This document shows, piece by piece, positions 25,362-34,633 of a DNA stretch of 64,000 nucleotides (position 1 is its first letter; each line of letters opens with the position of its first letter). Both the position numbers and the translations under genes were made by a program. The DNA lies in NCBI GenBank assembly GCA_023389035.1, contig JAEWFC010000016.1:167372-231371 (forward strand). Direction: 5' to 3'. The DNA is from Acidobacteriota bacterium. GTDB lineage: Bacteria > Acidobacteriota > Blastocatellia > Pyrinomonadales > Pyrinomonadaceae. Below the pieces are notes generated by a model, which worked only from the letters and a program-made list of their open reading frames with translations, ran no database searches and had not been told where the DNA came from.

Positions 25362-25382
25362 CTTGCCTGCTCTTAAACAATT

Positions 25383-25410
25383 CTGACAAAAAACGTTCTC
25401 GCTGTATAAT
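25383..25410 (+). promoter_or_regulatory. Sigma-70-type promoter of the phospholipase-D-like operon
   Basis: CTGACA (25383-25388) and a perfect TATAAT (25405-25410) are spaced by 16 bases. The ATG is at 25426, so the leader would be only about 10 bases and lacks room for a normal Shine-Dalgarno sequence. Confidence 0.6.
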
Positions 25411-25425
25411 TAGCCTGCCGACAGA

Positions 25426-26862
25426 ATGGAAACTAAGGCCGCAGAGCGAACTTATCCGTCGATCGATGTTCCGGTCGTCGATCGCTCGTTTGTCGACGAG
25501 ACCATTCAGCGAGTTACCGGGGCCGAGTTGGTCACTGGAAACGACGTCCAGCTGCTGGTCGACGCTACCGAAAACTATCCCGAATGGCTCGCTGCGATCG
25601 CCGCCGCTAACCACCGAATTCTTTTCGAAAGTTATATCATTCATGAAGATGAGCAGGGTGAGATCTTCGCAAACGCCCTGATAGACCGGGCCTCCGATGG
25701 GCTCGAGATCAAGCTCATCTACGACTGGATGGGCGGGTTCGGTAAGACCTCACAGAGATTCTGGAGGCGGCTCCGAAACGCAGGCATTGAGGTCCGCTGC
25801 TACAATCCGCCATCTCTTTGGGATCCGCTGGGCATTGTGTGCCGCGATCATCGCAAGACTATGGTGATCGACGGCGAGGTCGCCTTCGTCAGCGGGTTAT
25901 GCGTCGGACAGGACTGGGTCGGGCGTCCCGATCAAAACATACCGCCCTGGCGCGATACCGGGATAAAGCTAAGAGGCCCAGCCGTTGCCGATGTCGAGGC
26001 CGCATTCGCCGATGTTTGGAAAACGATGGGGACCGCGCTTGAGAGAGAGACCTTAGTCAAGCGGTCCGATCTTCCGGCGGCCGGACCAACTGCCCTTAGG
26101 GTCGTCAAGAGTGTTCCCGGGAGCGCGTACATCTACAGGTTGGACCAGCTCCTGGCCATTGCCGCACGCGAAACGATGTGGATAACTGACGCATATTTTG
26201 TCGGTGTGCCGTCGTATATACAGACCTTGATCGATTCATCTCGAGATGGCGTTGATGTTCGGATACTTGTCCCGCAGTCCACAGATATTGGGTTGATCCG
26301 CGACACCACACGCTCAACCTACCGCTCAATGCTCGAGGCGGGTGTAAGGGTCTACGAGTGGAACGGTCCGATGATGCATGCAAAGACCGCAGTGTTTGAT
26401 GGACGGTTCGCTCGCGTCGGCTCAACTAACCTAAATATCGCCAGTTGGTTCGGCAACTACGAACTCGACATACTTGTCGAAGACGAAGCGTTTGGCGAAG
26501 AGATGGAAGAGATGTTTCTGCGCGATATCGCAAACGCAACAGAGATAGTCATCTCAGAAACTACGCCGTCAAGACAAAAGAAATTGCCGCGACGCCTGCG
26601 GCGAAAGAGCGGCGGCAGTGTGCGTAAAGCAACTGCCGGAGCCTTGAATGCGGCGACCTCGATCGGATCGGCGATCGCTAACCGTGCACCGCTCGGTGCG
26701 GCCGAGTCCCGGCTATTGTTCATCTCCGGTGCAGTGCTTCTCGGATTGGCTCTTCTCCTGATCTTTTTCCCGCGCGCTGCCTCTATTCCGCTCATTGCGG
26801 TCCTGCTAATGCTGGCGATCCCTACACTCGTAAAAGCCATCAAAAACTACCGGACCTACTGA
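25426..26862 (+). CDS. Phospholipase D-superfamily cardiolipin-synthase-like protein with C-terminal membrane helices
   Basis: 478 residues with two HxKxxxxD motifs: H142 in RDHRKTMVIDGEVAF and H318 in MMHAKTAVFDGRFARVGSTN. The order matches bacterial cardiolipin synthases of the ClsA/B/C type, which condense phosphatidylglycerol or transfer phosphatidyl groups. Unlike ClsA, the hydrophobic segments (LLFISGAVLLGLALLLIFF and a second one) are at the C-terminus, not the N-terminus. It overlaps the downstream EEP-domain gene by one base; the same pairing occurs in E. coli clsB-ybhP, which supports a ClsB-like role. Confidence 0.88.
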   Translation: METKAAERTYPSIDVPVVDRSFVDETIQRVTGAELVTGNDVQLLVDATENYPEWLAAIAAANHRILFESYIIHEDEQGEIFANALIDRASDGLEIKLIYDWMGGFGKTSQRFWRRLRNAGIEVRCYNPPSLWDPLGIVCRDHRKTMVIDGEVAFVSGLCVGQDWVGRPDQNIPPWRDTGIKLRGPAVADVEAAFADVWKTMGTALERETLVKRSDLPAAGPTALRVVKSVPGSAYIYRLDQLLAIAARETMWITDAYFVGVPSYIQTLIDSSRDGVDVRILVPQSTDIGLIRDTTRSTYRSMLEAGVRVYEWNGPMMHAKTAVFDGRFARVGSTNLNIASWFGNYELDILVEDEAFGEEMEEMFLRDIANATEIVISETTPSRQKKLPRRLRRKSGGSVRKATAGALNAATSIGSAIANRAPLGAAESRLLFISGAVLLGLALLLIFFPRAASIPLIAVLLMLAIPTLVKAIKNYRTY

Positions 26863-27584
26863 TGGCAACAATAAAGATCGCTACATACAACATCCACAAA
26901 TGCGTAGGGATGGACCGTCGGTACTCACCGGAGCGGATCGTTGACGTTCTGAAAGAAATAGACGCAGACATCATTGCACTTCAGGAGGTCCTGAACCATA
27001 CCCGCTCGCATCAACGCGACCATCAGGCCGGATTCATTGCACACGCTCTTAAGATGGACTTTCGGCTGGGCCAGAATCGCTTGATAAAAGGCGGCGAGTA
27101 CGGAAACGTCGTGATCAGCCGATTCCCAATAAGAGATCACGAAAATTTCGACATCAGCGTCACCAGATACGAGCCGCGAGGGTGTTTACGAACAGAGATC
27201 GAGATCGATGGCCACGAACGGTTACAGTTCATGAACCTCCACATGGGCACGTCTTATTTCGAGCGTCGCAGGCAGGTGCACAAGTTGCTTGCCAGACACG
27301 CAATCGACCAGCCGGAGTTTGTCGGCAGGCGTATCATTGCCGGTGACTTTAATGAGTGGGTTAATGGAGTGACGACCAAATTGTTTCGCTCAAACTTTCA
27401 AAGCATCGACCCCAAGATCGACCTCGGGCGGGCTCGTACGTTTCCCGGCATACTGCCTTTGGTGCATCTCGACCACGTTTACTTCGACGATCGCTATCGT
27501 CTGACCGCAGCATATCTTCACCGTAGCCGGAAGGCTCTAGTCGCTTCCGATCATCTGCCGATCGTCGCAGAGTTCGAAGTTTGA
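26862..27584 (+). CDS. Endonuclease/exonuclease/phosphatase (EEP) family protein, YbhP-like
   Basis: 240 residues with EEP motifs in order: KIATYNIHKCVG (Asn), IIALQEV (catalytic Glu), RGCLRTEIEI, FMNLHMG, IIAGDFNEW (Asp/Asn), and VASDHLPIVAEF (Asp-His). The family cleaves phosphodiester or phosphate ester bonds in nucleic acids or lipids. Translation is coupled to the cardiolipin-synthase-like gene (TGATG), as for ybhP-clsB, which favours a phospholipid-linked role over DNA repair; this is inference. It converges on thiG with adjacent stops. Confidence 0.85.
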   Translation: MATIKIATYNIHKCVGMDRRYSPERIVDVLKEIDADIIALQEVLNHTRSHQRDHQAGFIAHALKMDFRLGQNRLIKGGEYGNVVISRFPIRDHENFDISVTRYEPRGCLRTEIEIDGHERLQFMNLHMGTSYFERRRQVHKLLARHAIDQPEFVGRRIIAGDFNEWVNGVTTKLFRSNFQSIDPKIDLGRARTFPGILPLVHLDHVYFDDRYRLTAAYLHRSRKALVASDHLPIVAEFEV

Positions 27585-28355
27585 TTACTTGATCGCTCCA
27601 TGGATCGGGCTTGATGCTGACGCATAAAGCCGTTTTGGCATACGGCCTGAGAGATAGCCCAGGCGTCCAGCCTCTACCGCGAGTTTCATCGCTGTCGCCA
27701 TGTTTTCGGCGTTACCGGCTTCGGCGATCGAGGTGTTCATCAGGATCGCGTCGGCTCCAAGTTCCATCGCCATCGCGGCGTCGGACGGCACACCTACGCC
27801 GGCGTCGACGATTATCGTCGCATCCGGCAACTGTTCCCGCATGATCCTCAGATTCGATGGGTTTTGTACACCCATCCCAGATCCTATCGGGGCCGCAAGC
27901 GGCATCACCGCCCGGCAACCGGCATCGAGCAGTTTTCTGGCCATGATAAGGTCGTCGGTAAAATAAGGGAGTACGATAAAACCTTCTTTGACCAGAACCT
28001 TTGCGGCTTCTAGTGTCTGCTCGTTATCTGGCAGCAGCGTCACCTGGTCGCCGATAACCTCAAGCTTGATCCACTCGGTATCGAGTGCCTCGCGCGCAAG
28101 ACGGGCCGTGCGGATCGCGTGATCAGTGTCGTAGCAACCGGCCGTGTTCGGCAGGATCTGCATCGCGGGATCAAGATGATCGAGGAACGATTCAACCTTT
28201 CGATCGAGTGGAACGCGATTTACGGCGACAGTCACCATTTCCGCTCCGGACGCTCTATGAGCTGCCTTCATCTCATCAAAAGAGCGATATTTGCCCGTGC
28301 CGATGATTAATCTGGAGGAAAAGCTCTTCCCTGCTAGTTCAAAATTGTCTGACAT
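27585..28355 (-). CDS. thiG: Thiazole synthase
   Basis: 256 residues, a TIM-barrel protein with FSSRLIIGTGKYRSF, VTVAVNRVPLD, LPNTAGCYDTDHAIRTARLAR, EWIKLEVIGD, AVMPLAAPIGSGMGVQNP, and IVDAGVGVPSDAAMAMELG, all ThiG signatures. It forms the thiazole phosphate of thiamin from deoxyxylulose phosphate, dehydroglycine and thiocarboxylated ThiS. thiS lies just upstream on the same strand. No TPP riboswitch was recognised upstream of the pair, and no other thi gene is present in the window. Confidence 0.95.
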   Translation of the reverse strand: MSDNFELAGKSFSSRLIIGTGKYRSFDEMKAAHRASGAEMVTVAVNRVPLDRKVESFLDHLDPAMQILPNTAGCYDTDHAIRTARLAREALDTEWIKLEVIGDQVTLLPDNEQTLEAAKVLVKEGFIVLPYFTDDLIMARKLLDAGCRAVMPLAAPIGSGMGVQNPSNLRIMREQLPDATIIVDAGVGVPSDAAMAMELGADAILMNTSIAEAGNAENMATAMKLAVEAGRLGYLSGRMPKRLYASASSPIHGAIK

Positions 28356-28393
28356 TTATTACCTGATCTCTACGCCACGATCTCGCGAATCAA

Positions 28394-28597
28394 TTAACCA
28401 CCGCCGACAAAATGCACGACCTCCAAACGATCGCCCTCACCTATATGAGTCTGTTGCCAGTCACCGCGAAGCACCACAGTGCCATTCCGTTCGATCGCGA
28501 CCCTTTTCTTTGGCAAAGAAAAAAGATCGAGGAGTTGGTCAAGATTGACCCCGCTCTCGATCTCATGCGTCTCGCCATTCAAAACTACCGTCATCAT
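28394..28597 (-). CDS. thiS: Sulfur carrier protein ThiS
   Basis: 67 residues, ubiquitin-like: VVLNGETHEIESGVNLDQLL, RVAIERNGTVVLRGDW, GDRLEVVHFVGGG. The end has three glycines (GGG) rather than the usual two, still giving a C-terminal Gly-Gly for thiocarboxylation. ATG codons at 28597 and 28594 are both possible. It is 38 bases upstream of thiG. Confidence 0.92.
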   Translation of the reverse strand: MMTVVLNGETHEIESGVNLDQLLDLFSLPKKRVAIERNGTVVLRGDWQQTHIGEGDRLEVVHFVGGG

Positions 28598-28640
28598 TAT
28601 GACAATAATTTTCGCTTATCGGCGGTGTTATTCAAAATGT

Positions 28641-29486
28641 CTAGCCATGTGAAATGGCCCGGCGCATCTCGATCTCCTCACCATCGCTAATTGCTCGGAC
28701 CAGGAAGGCGGCCCTTCCAGAACGAAAACTCGGGAGCTGCATCGTGACGCGAGCGAGTCCGTTCTCGTCCGTCGAAGAGTGAAATATCAGCGGCCTGAAA
28801 TTCGAACCGATGATCTTGACCATGACTTCCGCTCCGGCAACGACCTTTCGGGCCGAACCCCTTAGGACCATAAACGCGACAGTTTTCGTCTCGCCGCCCT
28901 TAAAACGCTGGTCGCCCAAGAATTCGATCGATAACCGATTGTTTGCGGGTCGATCCGTTCCCGCCATATCGCTGAAAACTTCTACGACTTCTGCCGGCAG
29001 TACTTCACCCTCGTCGATAACGCCGATAACGTCGACGATAGGCTCACCGGGAAATGTAGGCTCTCGCCGCTCCACGCGGAGATCAAAGTCGGGCATCGGT
29101 ATAGGTGCATCGCCGAAGGCCCCGGACGCAAATGGTTTCGCGATGGCAGGCTCCGTAACAGTGACGCCGCTCGTAACCCTCACACTCTTCAGCGAGTCAT
29201 TCGATGCACCAGATTCCCGATTCGACATCTTCTTCAGGTCTTCGATCCGCCCGGCTTTTAATGCGGCACAAATCAACTTATGCTGCCGCTGCAGACGGTC
29301 GGCAAGTACCTTTTCGTCGAAGCCATTGCTGATTAGGTCGTCGTACGGCGAACGCTTACTCGCGAGGATCGTTCCTCGATCGTAAACCAGTGAAAGGATC
29401 ATCGGGCGGTCGAGCCCTTTATCTTCCGTCTGGACGTGGTACGTCACCCCTTCGAAATCTATATCTGTATTGAAACCTGTGATCAC
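28641..29486 (-). CDS. Unknown conserved protein with N-terminal small domain and Ig-like C-terminus
   Basis: 281 residues from a GTG start at 29486. The N-terminal part (ITGFNTDIDFEGVTYHVQTED, then LVYDRGTILASKRSPYDDLI) is the style of a conserved protein I have only seen as hypothetical in Acidobacteriota and relatives; I cannot name a function. A linker of about 90 residues leads to a beta-rich C-terminus (KVVAGAEVMVKIIG, HSSTDENGLARVTMQLP) that looks like an Ig/invasin-type repeat. No signal peptide is seen. It is 43 bases upstream of thiS on the same strand and may be co-transcribed. Confidence 0.6.
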   Translation of the reverse strand: MITGFNTDIDFEGVTYHVQTEDKGLDRPMILSLVYDRGTILASKRSPYDDLISNGFDEKVLADRLQRQHKLICAALKAGRIEDLKKMSNRESGASNDSLKSVRVTSGVTVTEPAIAKPFASGAFGDAPIPMPDFDLRVERREPTFPGEPIVDVIGVIDEGEVLPAEVVEVFSDMAGTDRPANNRLSIEFLGDQRFKGGETKTVAFMVLRGSARKVVAGAEVMVKIIGSNFRPLIFHSSTDENGLARVTMQLPSFRSGRAAFLVRAISDGEEIEMRRAISHG

Positions 29487-29662
29487 GCGTTTGAGAGCCG
29501 GAAGGCGAGGGAAACGAGGTAAATTAGTCTTGCGACCAAGTTAAAGCTAGCACACTGGAGGTTTTGGGGTCAACAGATTTATGACTCAGCGGCCGTGCGG
29601 GAGTTGCTGAAGTGCCCAAAAAATCAATACTTTGACGCTAGGGGCGTTAACAGAACGCTTGC

Positions 29663-29691
29663 TTGACACTCTATTACGCTTACCTTACGAT
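29663..29691 (+). promoter_or_regulatory. Promoter of the nuo operon
   Basis: A perfect TTGACA (29663-29668) is followed after 17 bases by TACGAT (29686-29691), about 92 bases before the nuoA ATG. It lies in the roughly 300-base gap between the divergent 28641 gene and nuoA; I see nothing else in that gap. Confidence 0.65.
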
Positions 29692-29782
29692 TTACTTTGT
29701 TCCGACAGTTGAGGTTCCAGCGAAAGGTAATGCGACTGCATGCTCCTTCAGATATGGAACTTGGCCGCTTTACGAGGAAATA

Positions 29783-30271
29783 ATGTCAGAATTCAGCCTG
29801 ATGAATTACGCTCCGATCGGGATCATGTTCCTGGTCGCGATGGGGTTCGCCATAAGTCAACTTATGGTTACGCAGCTTATCGGTCCGCGTAAGCGCACGG
29901 CGACCAAGCTGATGCCTTACGAATGCGGCAAGGATCCGGTCGGCAGTGCTCGCGAGCGTTTTTCGGTCAAGTTTTACGTAGTCGCGGTCACTTTTCTCCT
30001 TTTCGATCTCGAAATTCTCTTCATGATCCCATTTGCCGTGTCTTTTACACAGCTGATGGGAATCGAAAAGCAGACGGGCATTATGTTCGGAACGATCGCT
30101 TTCGTGGGAATCATGGTCTTCCTGGCGATGGTTGTGATCGGCCTTGTTTACGATTGGAAGAAGGGCGCCTTTGAATGGAGCCTACAGGCTCGGGCCTCGG
30201 CCAGAGCTAGAGCTGAAGAGATCCACCGCCGCGCCGAGCGTCAGCAGCCTGGGCTCAGAAAGGCAGCCTAA
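29783..30271 (+). CDS. nuoA: NADH-quinone oxidoreductase subunit A
   Basis: 162 residues from the ATG at 29783 (AGGAAAT upstream). Three membrane helices and the conserved matrix-side loop motif KLMPYECGKDPVGSARERFSVKFYVVA... (seen in parts as YECGKDPVG and RFSVKFY) identify NuoA/ND3, with DLEILF in helix 2. It belongs to the membrane arm at the junction with the quinone site. The C-terminal tail is extended by about 35 Arg/Ala/Glu-rich residues (ARASARARAEEIHRRAER), unusual compared with the roughly 120-residue family norm. Confidence 0.95.
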   Translation: MSEFSLMNYAPIGIMFLVAMGFAISQLMVTQLIGPRKRTATKLMPYECGKDPVGSARERFSVKFYVVAVTFLLFDLEILFMIPFAVSFTQLMGIEKQTGIMFGTIAFVGIMVFLAMVVIGLVYDWKKGAFEWSLQARASARARAEEIHRRAERQQPGLRKAA

Positions 30272-30286
30272 ACGCGGTAAGTAGAA

Positions 30287-30934
30287 ATGGGTTTAGAGAA
30301 TACAATATTCGAATCGCTGCCTGATGTCGTGACAGTTAAGCTCGATGCCGTGGTCAACTGGGCCCGCAAATCGAGCCTGTGGCCCGCGACGTTTGGCCTT
30401 GCGTGCTGTGCGATCGAGATGATGAATACTGTTTCGGCGCGAAACGATCTCTCGAGGTTCGGTGCGGAAACATTTAGGGCAAGCCCTCGTCAGGCCGACG
30501 TGATGATCGTATCTGGCCGTGTTTCTCGAAAGATGGCTCCCGTACTTCGTCGGATCTATGATCAGATGCCTGAACCGAAATGGGTCATTTCGATGGGCGC
30601 GTGTGCGACGTCAGGCGGAGTTTTTGATAATTACGCGATCGTGCAGGGCGTCGACAAGATCGTTCCCGTCGATATCTATGTTCCCGGGTGCCCGCCAAGG
30701 CCGGAAATGCTGGTGCACGCTATAACAATGCTCCAGGACAAAATAATGAAGGAATCGGTGAAAGATCGTCCCGACACCTTCGAGGCGGAGTCCCGTGAGG
30801 CACTCGTTCCCGGCACGCTTCCGGTGACCGAGGGAACCGCACTTGAGCGCGAGACCGAGGCCGAAGTTGCTCAAAATACGACATCAAGGCCATATTCGAT
30901 TCCGTCGCGTCATGAGCGTCGACGTTCGTCTTAA
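30287..30934 (+). CDS. nuoB: NADH-quinone oxidoreductase subunit B
   Basis: 215 residues. The ligands of the terminal [4Fe-4S] cluster N2 are C40 and C41 (GLACCAIEMM), C106 (MGACATSGG) and C135 (VPGCPPRPE). It connects the peripheral arm to the quinone-binding cavity. The last 50 residues after the conserved core (ESREALVPGT onward) are an extra hydrophilic tail. It lies 15 bases after nuoA. Confidence 0.97.
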   Translation: MGLENTIFESLPDVVTVKLDAVVNWARKSSLWPATFGLACCAIEMMNTVSARNDLSRFGAETFRASPRQADVMIVSGRVSRKMAPVLRRIYDQMPEPKWVISMGACATSGGVFDNYAIVQGVDKIVPVDIYVPGCPPRPEMLVHAITMLQDKIMKESVKDRPDTFEAESREALVPGTLPVTEGTALERETEAEVAQNTTSRPYSIPSRHERRRSS

Positions 30935-30951
30935 GCAGCTCTGAAGGATTG

Positions 30952-31422
30952 ATGGTGCAAGAAATTGTCGAAAGTTTGAGATCGAAGAATGCCGCCTGGG
31001 TGGGTGAGGTCATTGAGGCGTTCGGCGAAACTACGGTTTTCGTCGGCGCGGAGAATATCGTCGAAGTTTGCCGTTTCATGCGTGACGAGCAAGGCTTTGA
31101 TATGCTTGCCGACCTTTGCGGCTGCGACCGCGGCCCTGAAGAAGACCCTCGGTTCGAGGTGAATTATCACCTGTTTTCGACAAAACATCATAAGCGGATC
31201 AGGTTGAAGATCCTTGTCCCGGAAGATGCGCCAACTGTCCGATCCGTAATTAGCGTATGGCGGACGGCAGACTGGCACGAGAGAGAAACTTTCGATCTGC
31301 TCGGTATAACGTTTGAAGGACATCACGATCTGCGTCGCATTTTACTGCCGTCAGATTTCGACGGCCACGCACTTCGAAAAGATTATCCGCTACGCGGCTA
31401 CGAGCCGTACAGCATGAACTAG
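30952..31422 (+). CDS. nuoC: NADH-quinone oxidoreductase subunit C
   Basis: 156 residues from ATG 30952 (a TTG one codon earlier is open). The 30-kDa subunit signature is present: HERETFDLLGITFEGHHDLRRIL (seen as ERETFDLLGI and HHDLRRILLP), then KDYPLRGYEP. NuoC is a peripheral-arm subunit next to NuoB and NuoD; here it is separate from NuoD, not fused as in E. coli. Confidence 0.95.
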   Translation: MVQEIVESLRSKNAAWVGEVIEAFGETTVFVGAENIVEVCRFMRDEQGFDMLADLCGCDRGPEEDPRFEVNYHLFSTKHHKRIRLKILVPEDAPTVRSVISVWRTADWHERETFDLLGITFEGHHDLRRILLPSDFDGHALRKDYPLRGYEPYSMN

Positions 31423-31441
31423 CGTTTCAGGTTTCCATTGT

Positions 31442-32662
31442 ATGAGTACAGCGGTTGAGAACATCCCGGCAGAGATCGATGTAACCGACGAAGCATTAGA
31501 GTCGGAAATGACGCTGTCAATGGGCCCACAGCACCCGTCAACACACGGCGTACTACGGCTCGATCTTCGTCTTGATGGCGAGATGGTGACCAGTGCTATC
31601 CCGGATATCGGATATCTGCACACCGGGATGGAGAAGCTGTTTGAGTACAAGAAATATCAGCAGGGCATCGTCATCACGGATCGGATGGATTATCTGAATC
31701 CACTTGGGAACAACCTGGCTTACGTGATGGCCGCGGAAAAACTCCTCGGTATCGAGATCCCCGAAAGGGCTCAGATCATTCGCGTGATGATGTGTGAGCT
31801 GCAGCGAATCGCATCTCACATGGTCTGGTTTGGAACGTCGTGCCTCGACATGGGGGCAATGACCCCGTTTTGGTTCACTTTCAAGGAAAGGGAAAAGATC
31901 CTTAACCTGATCGAGGCGGCCTCAGGCGGCAGAATGACGCCGAGCTATTTCCGCATTGGCGGGCTGATGATGGATCTACCGGCAGGATTTGAGAACCGTG
32001 TACGGCAGTTCCTTGACGGCTTCCCTGACGCTCTCCGAACCTTTGACACGCTGATCACAGGAAACACTATCTGGCACAGCCGCACTCAGGGTATTGGCAT
32101 CATTTCGACTGAGGACGCGATCGATTGGGGACTTACGGGTCCGTGTCTCCGTGGCAGCGGTGTTGATCTTGACCTTCGACGTGACAATCCGTACACCGGT
32201 TATGAGACATACGATTTCGAAGTGCCGGTCGAGAATGATGGCGACGTTTGGTCCCGATTTCTTGTTCGCATGCGCGAACTTCGCGAGTCGCATAAGATAG
32301 TCACCCAAGCACTCGAACGCTTAAAGCCCGGACCGATCAAAGCTGACGCTCCGAAAGTGGTTCTGCCGGATCGCGATGATATGCGAAAGCATATGGATTC
32401 GCTGATCCACCATTTCTTGATCGTTGCTGAGGGATTCAATGTCCCGCCTGGCGAAGTGTATATGCCGATCGAGGCGTCGAAAGGCGAGCTTGGCGTTTAT
32501 ATGAAATCCAACGGTGGGCCGAAACCAGACCGCGTCCATTTCCGCGGTCCGAGCTTCGTCAATCTTTCAGCTCTACCGGTAATGGCCGAAGGCGAAATGA
32601 TCGCCGATGTTGTCGCTATCATCGGGAGCCTTGATATTGTACTTGGTGAGATCGACAGATAA
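31442..32662 (+). CDS. nuoD: NADH-quinone oxidoreductase subunit D
   Basis: 406 residues, normal length. Conserved blocks: MSMGPQHPSTHGVLRL-like MGPQHPSTHG, GYLHTGMEKL, RMDYLNPLGNN, GGRMTPSYFRIGG, and GEVYMPIEASKGELG near the end. It forms the quinone-binding pocket with NuoB. A 96-base gap to nuoE is the longest in this part of the operon and holds no gene. Confidence 0.97.
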   Translation: MSTAVENIPAEIDVTDEALESEMTLSMGPQHPSTHGVLRLDLRLDGEMVTSAIPDIGYLHTGMEKLFEYKKYQQGIVITDRMDYLNPLGNNLAYVMAAEKLLGIEIPERAQIIRVMMCELQRIASHMVWFGTSCLDMGAMTPFWFTFKEREKILNLIEAASGGRMTPSYFRIGGLMMDLPAGFENRVRQFLDGFPDALRTFDTLITGNTIWHSRTQGIGIISTEDAIDWGLTGPCLRGSGVDLDLRRDNPYTGYETYDFEVPVENDGDVWSRFLVRMRELRESHKIVTQALERLKPGPIKADAPKVVLPDRDDMRKHMDSLIHHFLIVAEGFNVPPGEVYMPIEASKGELGVYMKSNGGPKPDRVHFRGPSFVNLSALPVMAEGEMIADVVAIIGSLDIVLGEIDR

Positions 32663-32758
32663 GATCACCGAAAAGGATTGTAAAAGTATCTCGGACGGCT
32701 GGCACACTCAAGTTTAAAGGCGGTCGAGAGGGCGAGGAACTTTGACGGATATTCACTG

Positions 32759-33292
32759 ATGGCAGCAGCAACTCCAACTAGTTTCACCGATCAGGTGATC
32801 GTAACCGACGAGATCGCGGAGTTTTCTCCCGAGATCATCGAAGAGATGAACTGGCATCTCGCGAAGTATCCCGAGGAGCGAAAACGTTCTGCTCTGATCC
32901 CGATCCTTCTGCTCGTCATCCAGCGTGAACGCGGGTGGGTCGATAACGCCGGCGTGAACTTTTTGGCGAAATTCCTGAATATTCAGGTGACCGATGTATG
33001 GGAAACGGCGACCTTTTATTCGATGTTCAATCTTCGTCCCGTAGGCCGACACCACATCCAGATCTGCAAGACGCTGTCATGCAAGATCATGGGCGAGCCC
33101 GCGATTACGGATCATATTTGTTCGAAACTTGGGATCCATCCCGGTGAAACCACTGAGGATGGGAAATTTACCGTAACCATGGTCGAGTGCCTCGGCAGCT
33201 GCGGGACAGCACCGATGATGCAGATCGGTTTCGATTTTCACGAAGACCTGACTATCGAAAAGGTCGACCAGATCCTGGCAGATTGCAAATAA
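32759..33292 (+). CDS. nuoE: NADH-quinone oxidoreductase subunit E
   Basis: 177 residues. A thioredoxin-like [2Fe-2S] protein with ligands C103, C108 (ICKTLSCKIMG) and C144, C148 (VECLGSCGTAP), holding cluster N1a of the NADH-dehydrogenase module. The helical N-terminus (HLAKYPEERKRSALIPILLL) is typical. It precedes nuoF by 19 bases. Confidence 0.96.
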   Translation: MAAATPTSFTDQVIVTDEIAEFSPEIIEEMNWHLAKYPEERKRSALIPILLLVIQRERGWVDNAGVNFLAKFLNIQVTDVWETATFYSMFNLRPVGRHHIQICKTLSCKIMGEPAITDHICSKLGIHPGETTEDGKFTVTMVECLGSCGTAPMMQIGFDFHEDLTIEKVDQILADCK

Positions 33293-33311
33293 GGTAATAC
33301 ATTATACCCCA

Positions 33312-34622
33312 ATGGAAATCAAAGCGATCGGCTGCGAACCACTGCAACTAAAGCGCGTCCTGATGGAAAACGGACACACGCTGGAGGTGTATCGCAATAC
33401 TGGCGGATACAGAATGCTGGAAAAGGCGTTCGGCATGTCGCCTGACGCGATCATCCAGGAGGTAAAAGATTCAGCACTTCGCGGCCGGGGCGGGGCAGGT
33501 TTTCCGACCGGGATGAAATGGTCGTTTGTTCCCCGCGATTCCCCGAAGCCTAAATACATTGTTTGCAACGCTGATGAATCCGAGCCGGGCAGTTTTAAAG
33601 ACCGCTACATTCTTGAGGGCGATCCGCACGCACTGATCGAGGGAATGCTGATTGCGGGATTCACACTCGGGGCTCAGACTGGTTACATCTATTTTCGCGG
33701 TGAATACAATTACCTCATCGACATTATGGATGAGGCCCTTCGGGAAGCTCGTGCGGCGGGCCTTTTAGGTGAGAACATTCTGGGTTCTGGTTTTTCGATG
33801 GAGATTCACACGCACACAGGTGCGGGGGCGTACATCTGCGGTGAAGAGACTGCCCTGCTCAGTTCGCTCGAAGGCTACCGCGGCCATCCGCGAATGAAGC
33901 CGCCTTTCCCTGCCGTCGAAGGCCTGTACGCTAGCCCGACCGTGGTCAATAATGTCGAAACTCTCACGAGCGTTCCGCAGATCCTCGAGATGGGGGGTAT
34001 CGCATGGAGAGATCTGGGCACTGAGAAGTCTGGCGGCACCAAGCTTTGGTCGATCAGCGGACATGTGAAAAAACCCGGGGTCTACGAGCTTCCGATGGGC
34101 TACTCCGATATGGAAAAGTTCATCATGGAAGACTGCGGCGGCATGCTTCGCGATGACAAGCCCTTAAAGGCCGTGATCCCCGGCGGATCAAGCGTTTACA
34201 TCATGAACGCCGGTCAGATCCTTGGGAAGAACGTTACGCTGGACTATGAAGGCATCGTCGAAGCAGGATCAATGCTCGGTACCGGTGGAATGATCGTGAT
34301 GGACGAAACGGTCGACATTATTGAGTCTACCAAGAATCTTAGCGAATTTTACAAGCATGAATCGTGCGGATGGTGTACGCCCTGCCGCGAAGGAACAGAC
34401 TGGCTCGTCAAGATATTCGACCGGATCGCAGCGGGCGGTGGCCGTCCTTCCGATGCTCAACTTCTGCTCGATATCTGCGACAACATTGAGGGTAAGAGTT
34501 TTTGCCCGCTTGGCGACGCGGCCGCGTGGCCAGTGCAGAGTGCTGTGAAACAATTCCCTGAAGACTTTAAGAATTGGCTGCTCAATAAAACGAACGGAAA
34601 CAGCAGCCTGATAAACAATTAA
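33312..34622 (+). CDS. nuoF: NADH-quinone oxidoreductase subunit F (NADH/FMN-binding)
   Basis: 436 residues. The NADH loop GRGGAGFPTGMKW, the FMN site (NADESEPGSFKDR, GAYICGEETALLSSLEG) and the [4Fe-4S] cluster N3 ligands C352, C355, C358 (SCGWCTPCREG) and C398 (FCPLGDAA) are all present. It accepts hydride from NADH. The gene is followed after 11 bases by the small ribosomal protein gene thx. Confidence 0.97.
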   Translation: MEIKAIGCEPLQLKRVLMENGHTLEVYRNTGGYRMLEKAFGMSPDAIIQEVKDSALRGRGGAGFPTGMKWSFVPRDSPKPKYIVCNADESEPGSFKDRYILEGDPHALIEGMLIAGFTLGAQTGYIYFRGEYNYLIDIMDEALREARAAGLLGENILGSGFSMEIHTHTGAGAYICGEETALLSSLEGYRGHPRMKPPFPAVEGLYASPTVVNNVETLTSVPQILEMGGIAWRDLGTEKSGGTKLWSISGHVKKPGVYELPMGYSDMEKFIMEDCGGMLRDDKPLKAVIPGGSSVYIMNAGQILGKNVTLDYEGIVEAGSMLGTGGMIVMDETVDIIESTKNLSEFYKHESCGWCTPCREGTDWLVKIFDRIAAGGGRPSDAQLLLDICDNIEGKSFCPLGDAAAWPVQSAVKQFPEDFKNWLLNKTNGNSSLINN

Positions 34623-34633
34623 GAAAGGAGACC

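Noticed and set aside
27640..27660. GGCCTGAGAG-like text resembling part of a TPP riboswitch near thiG
   Set aside because: It is within the coding region of thiG and on the wrong strand; the other conserved riboswitch segments are missing.
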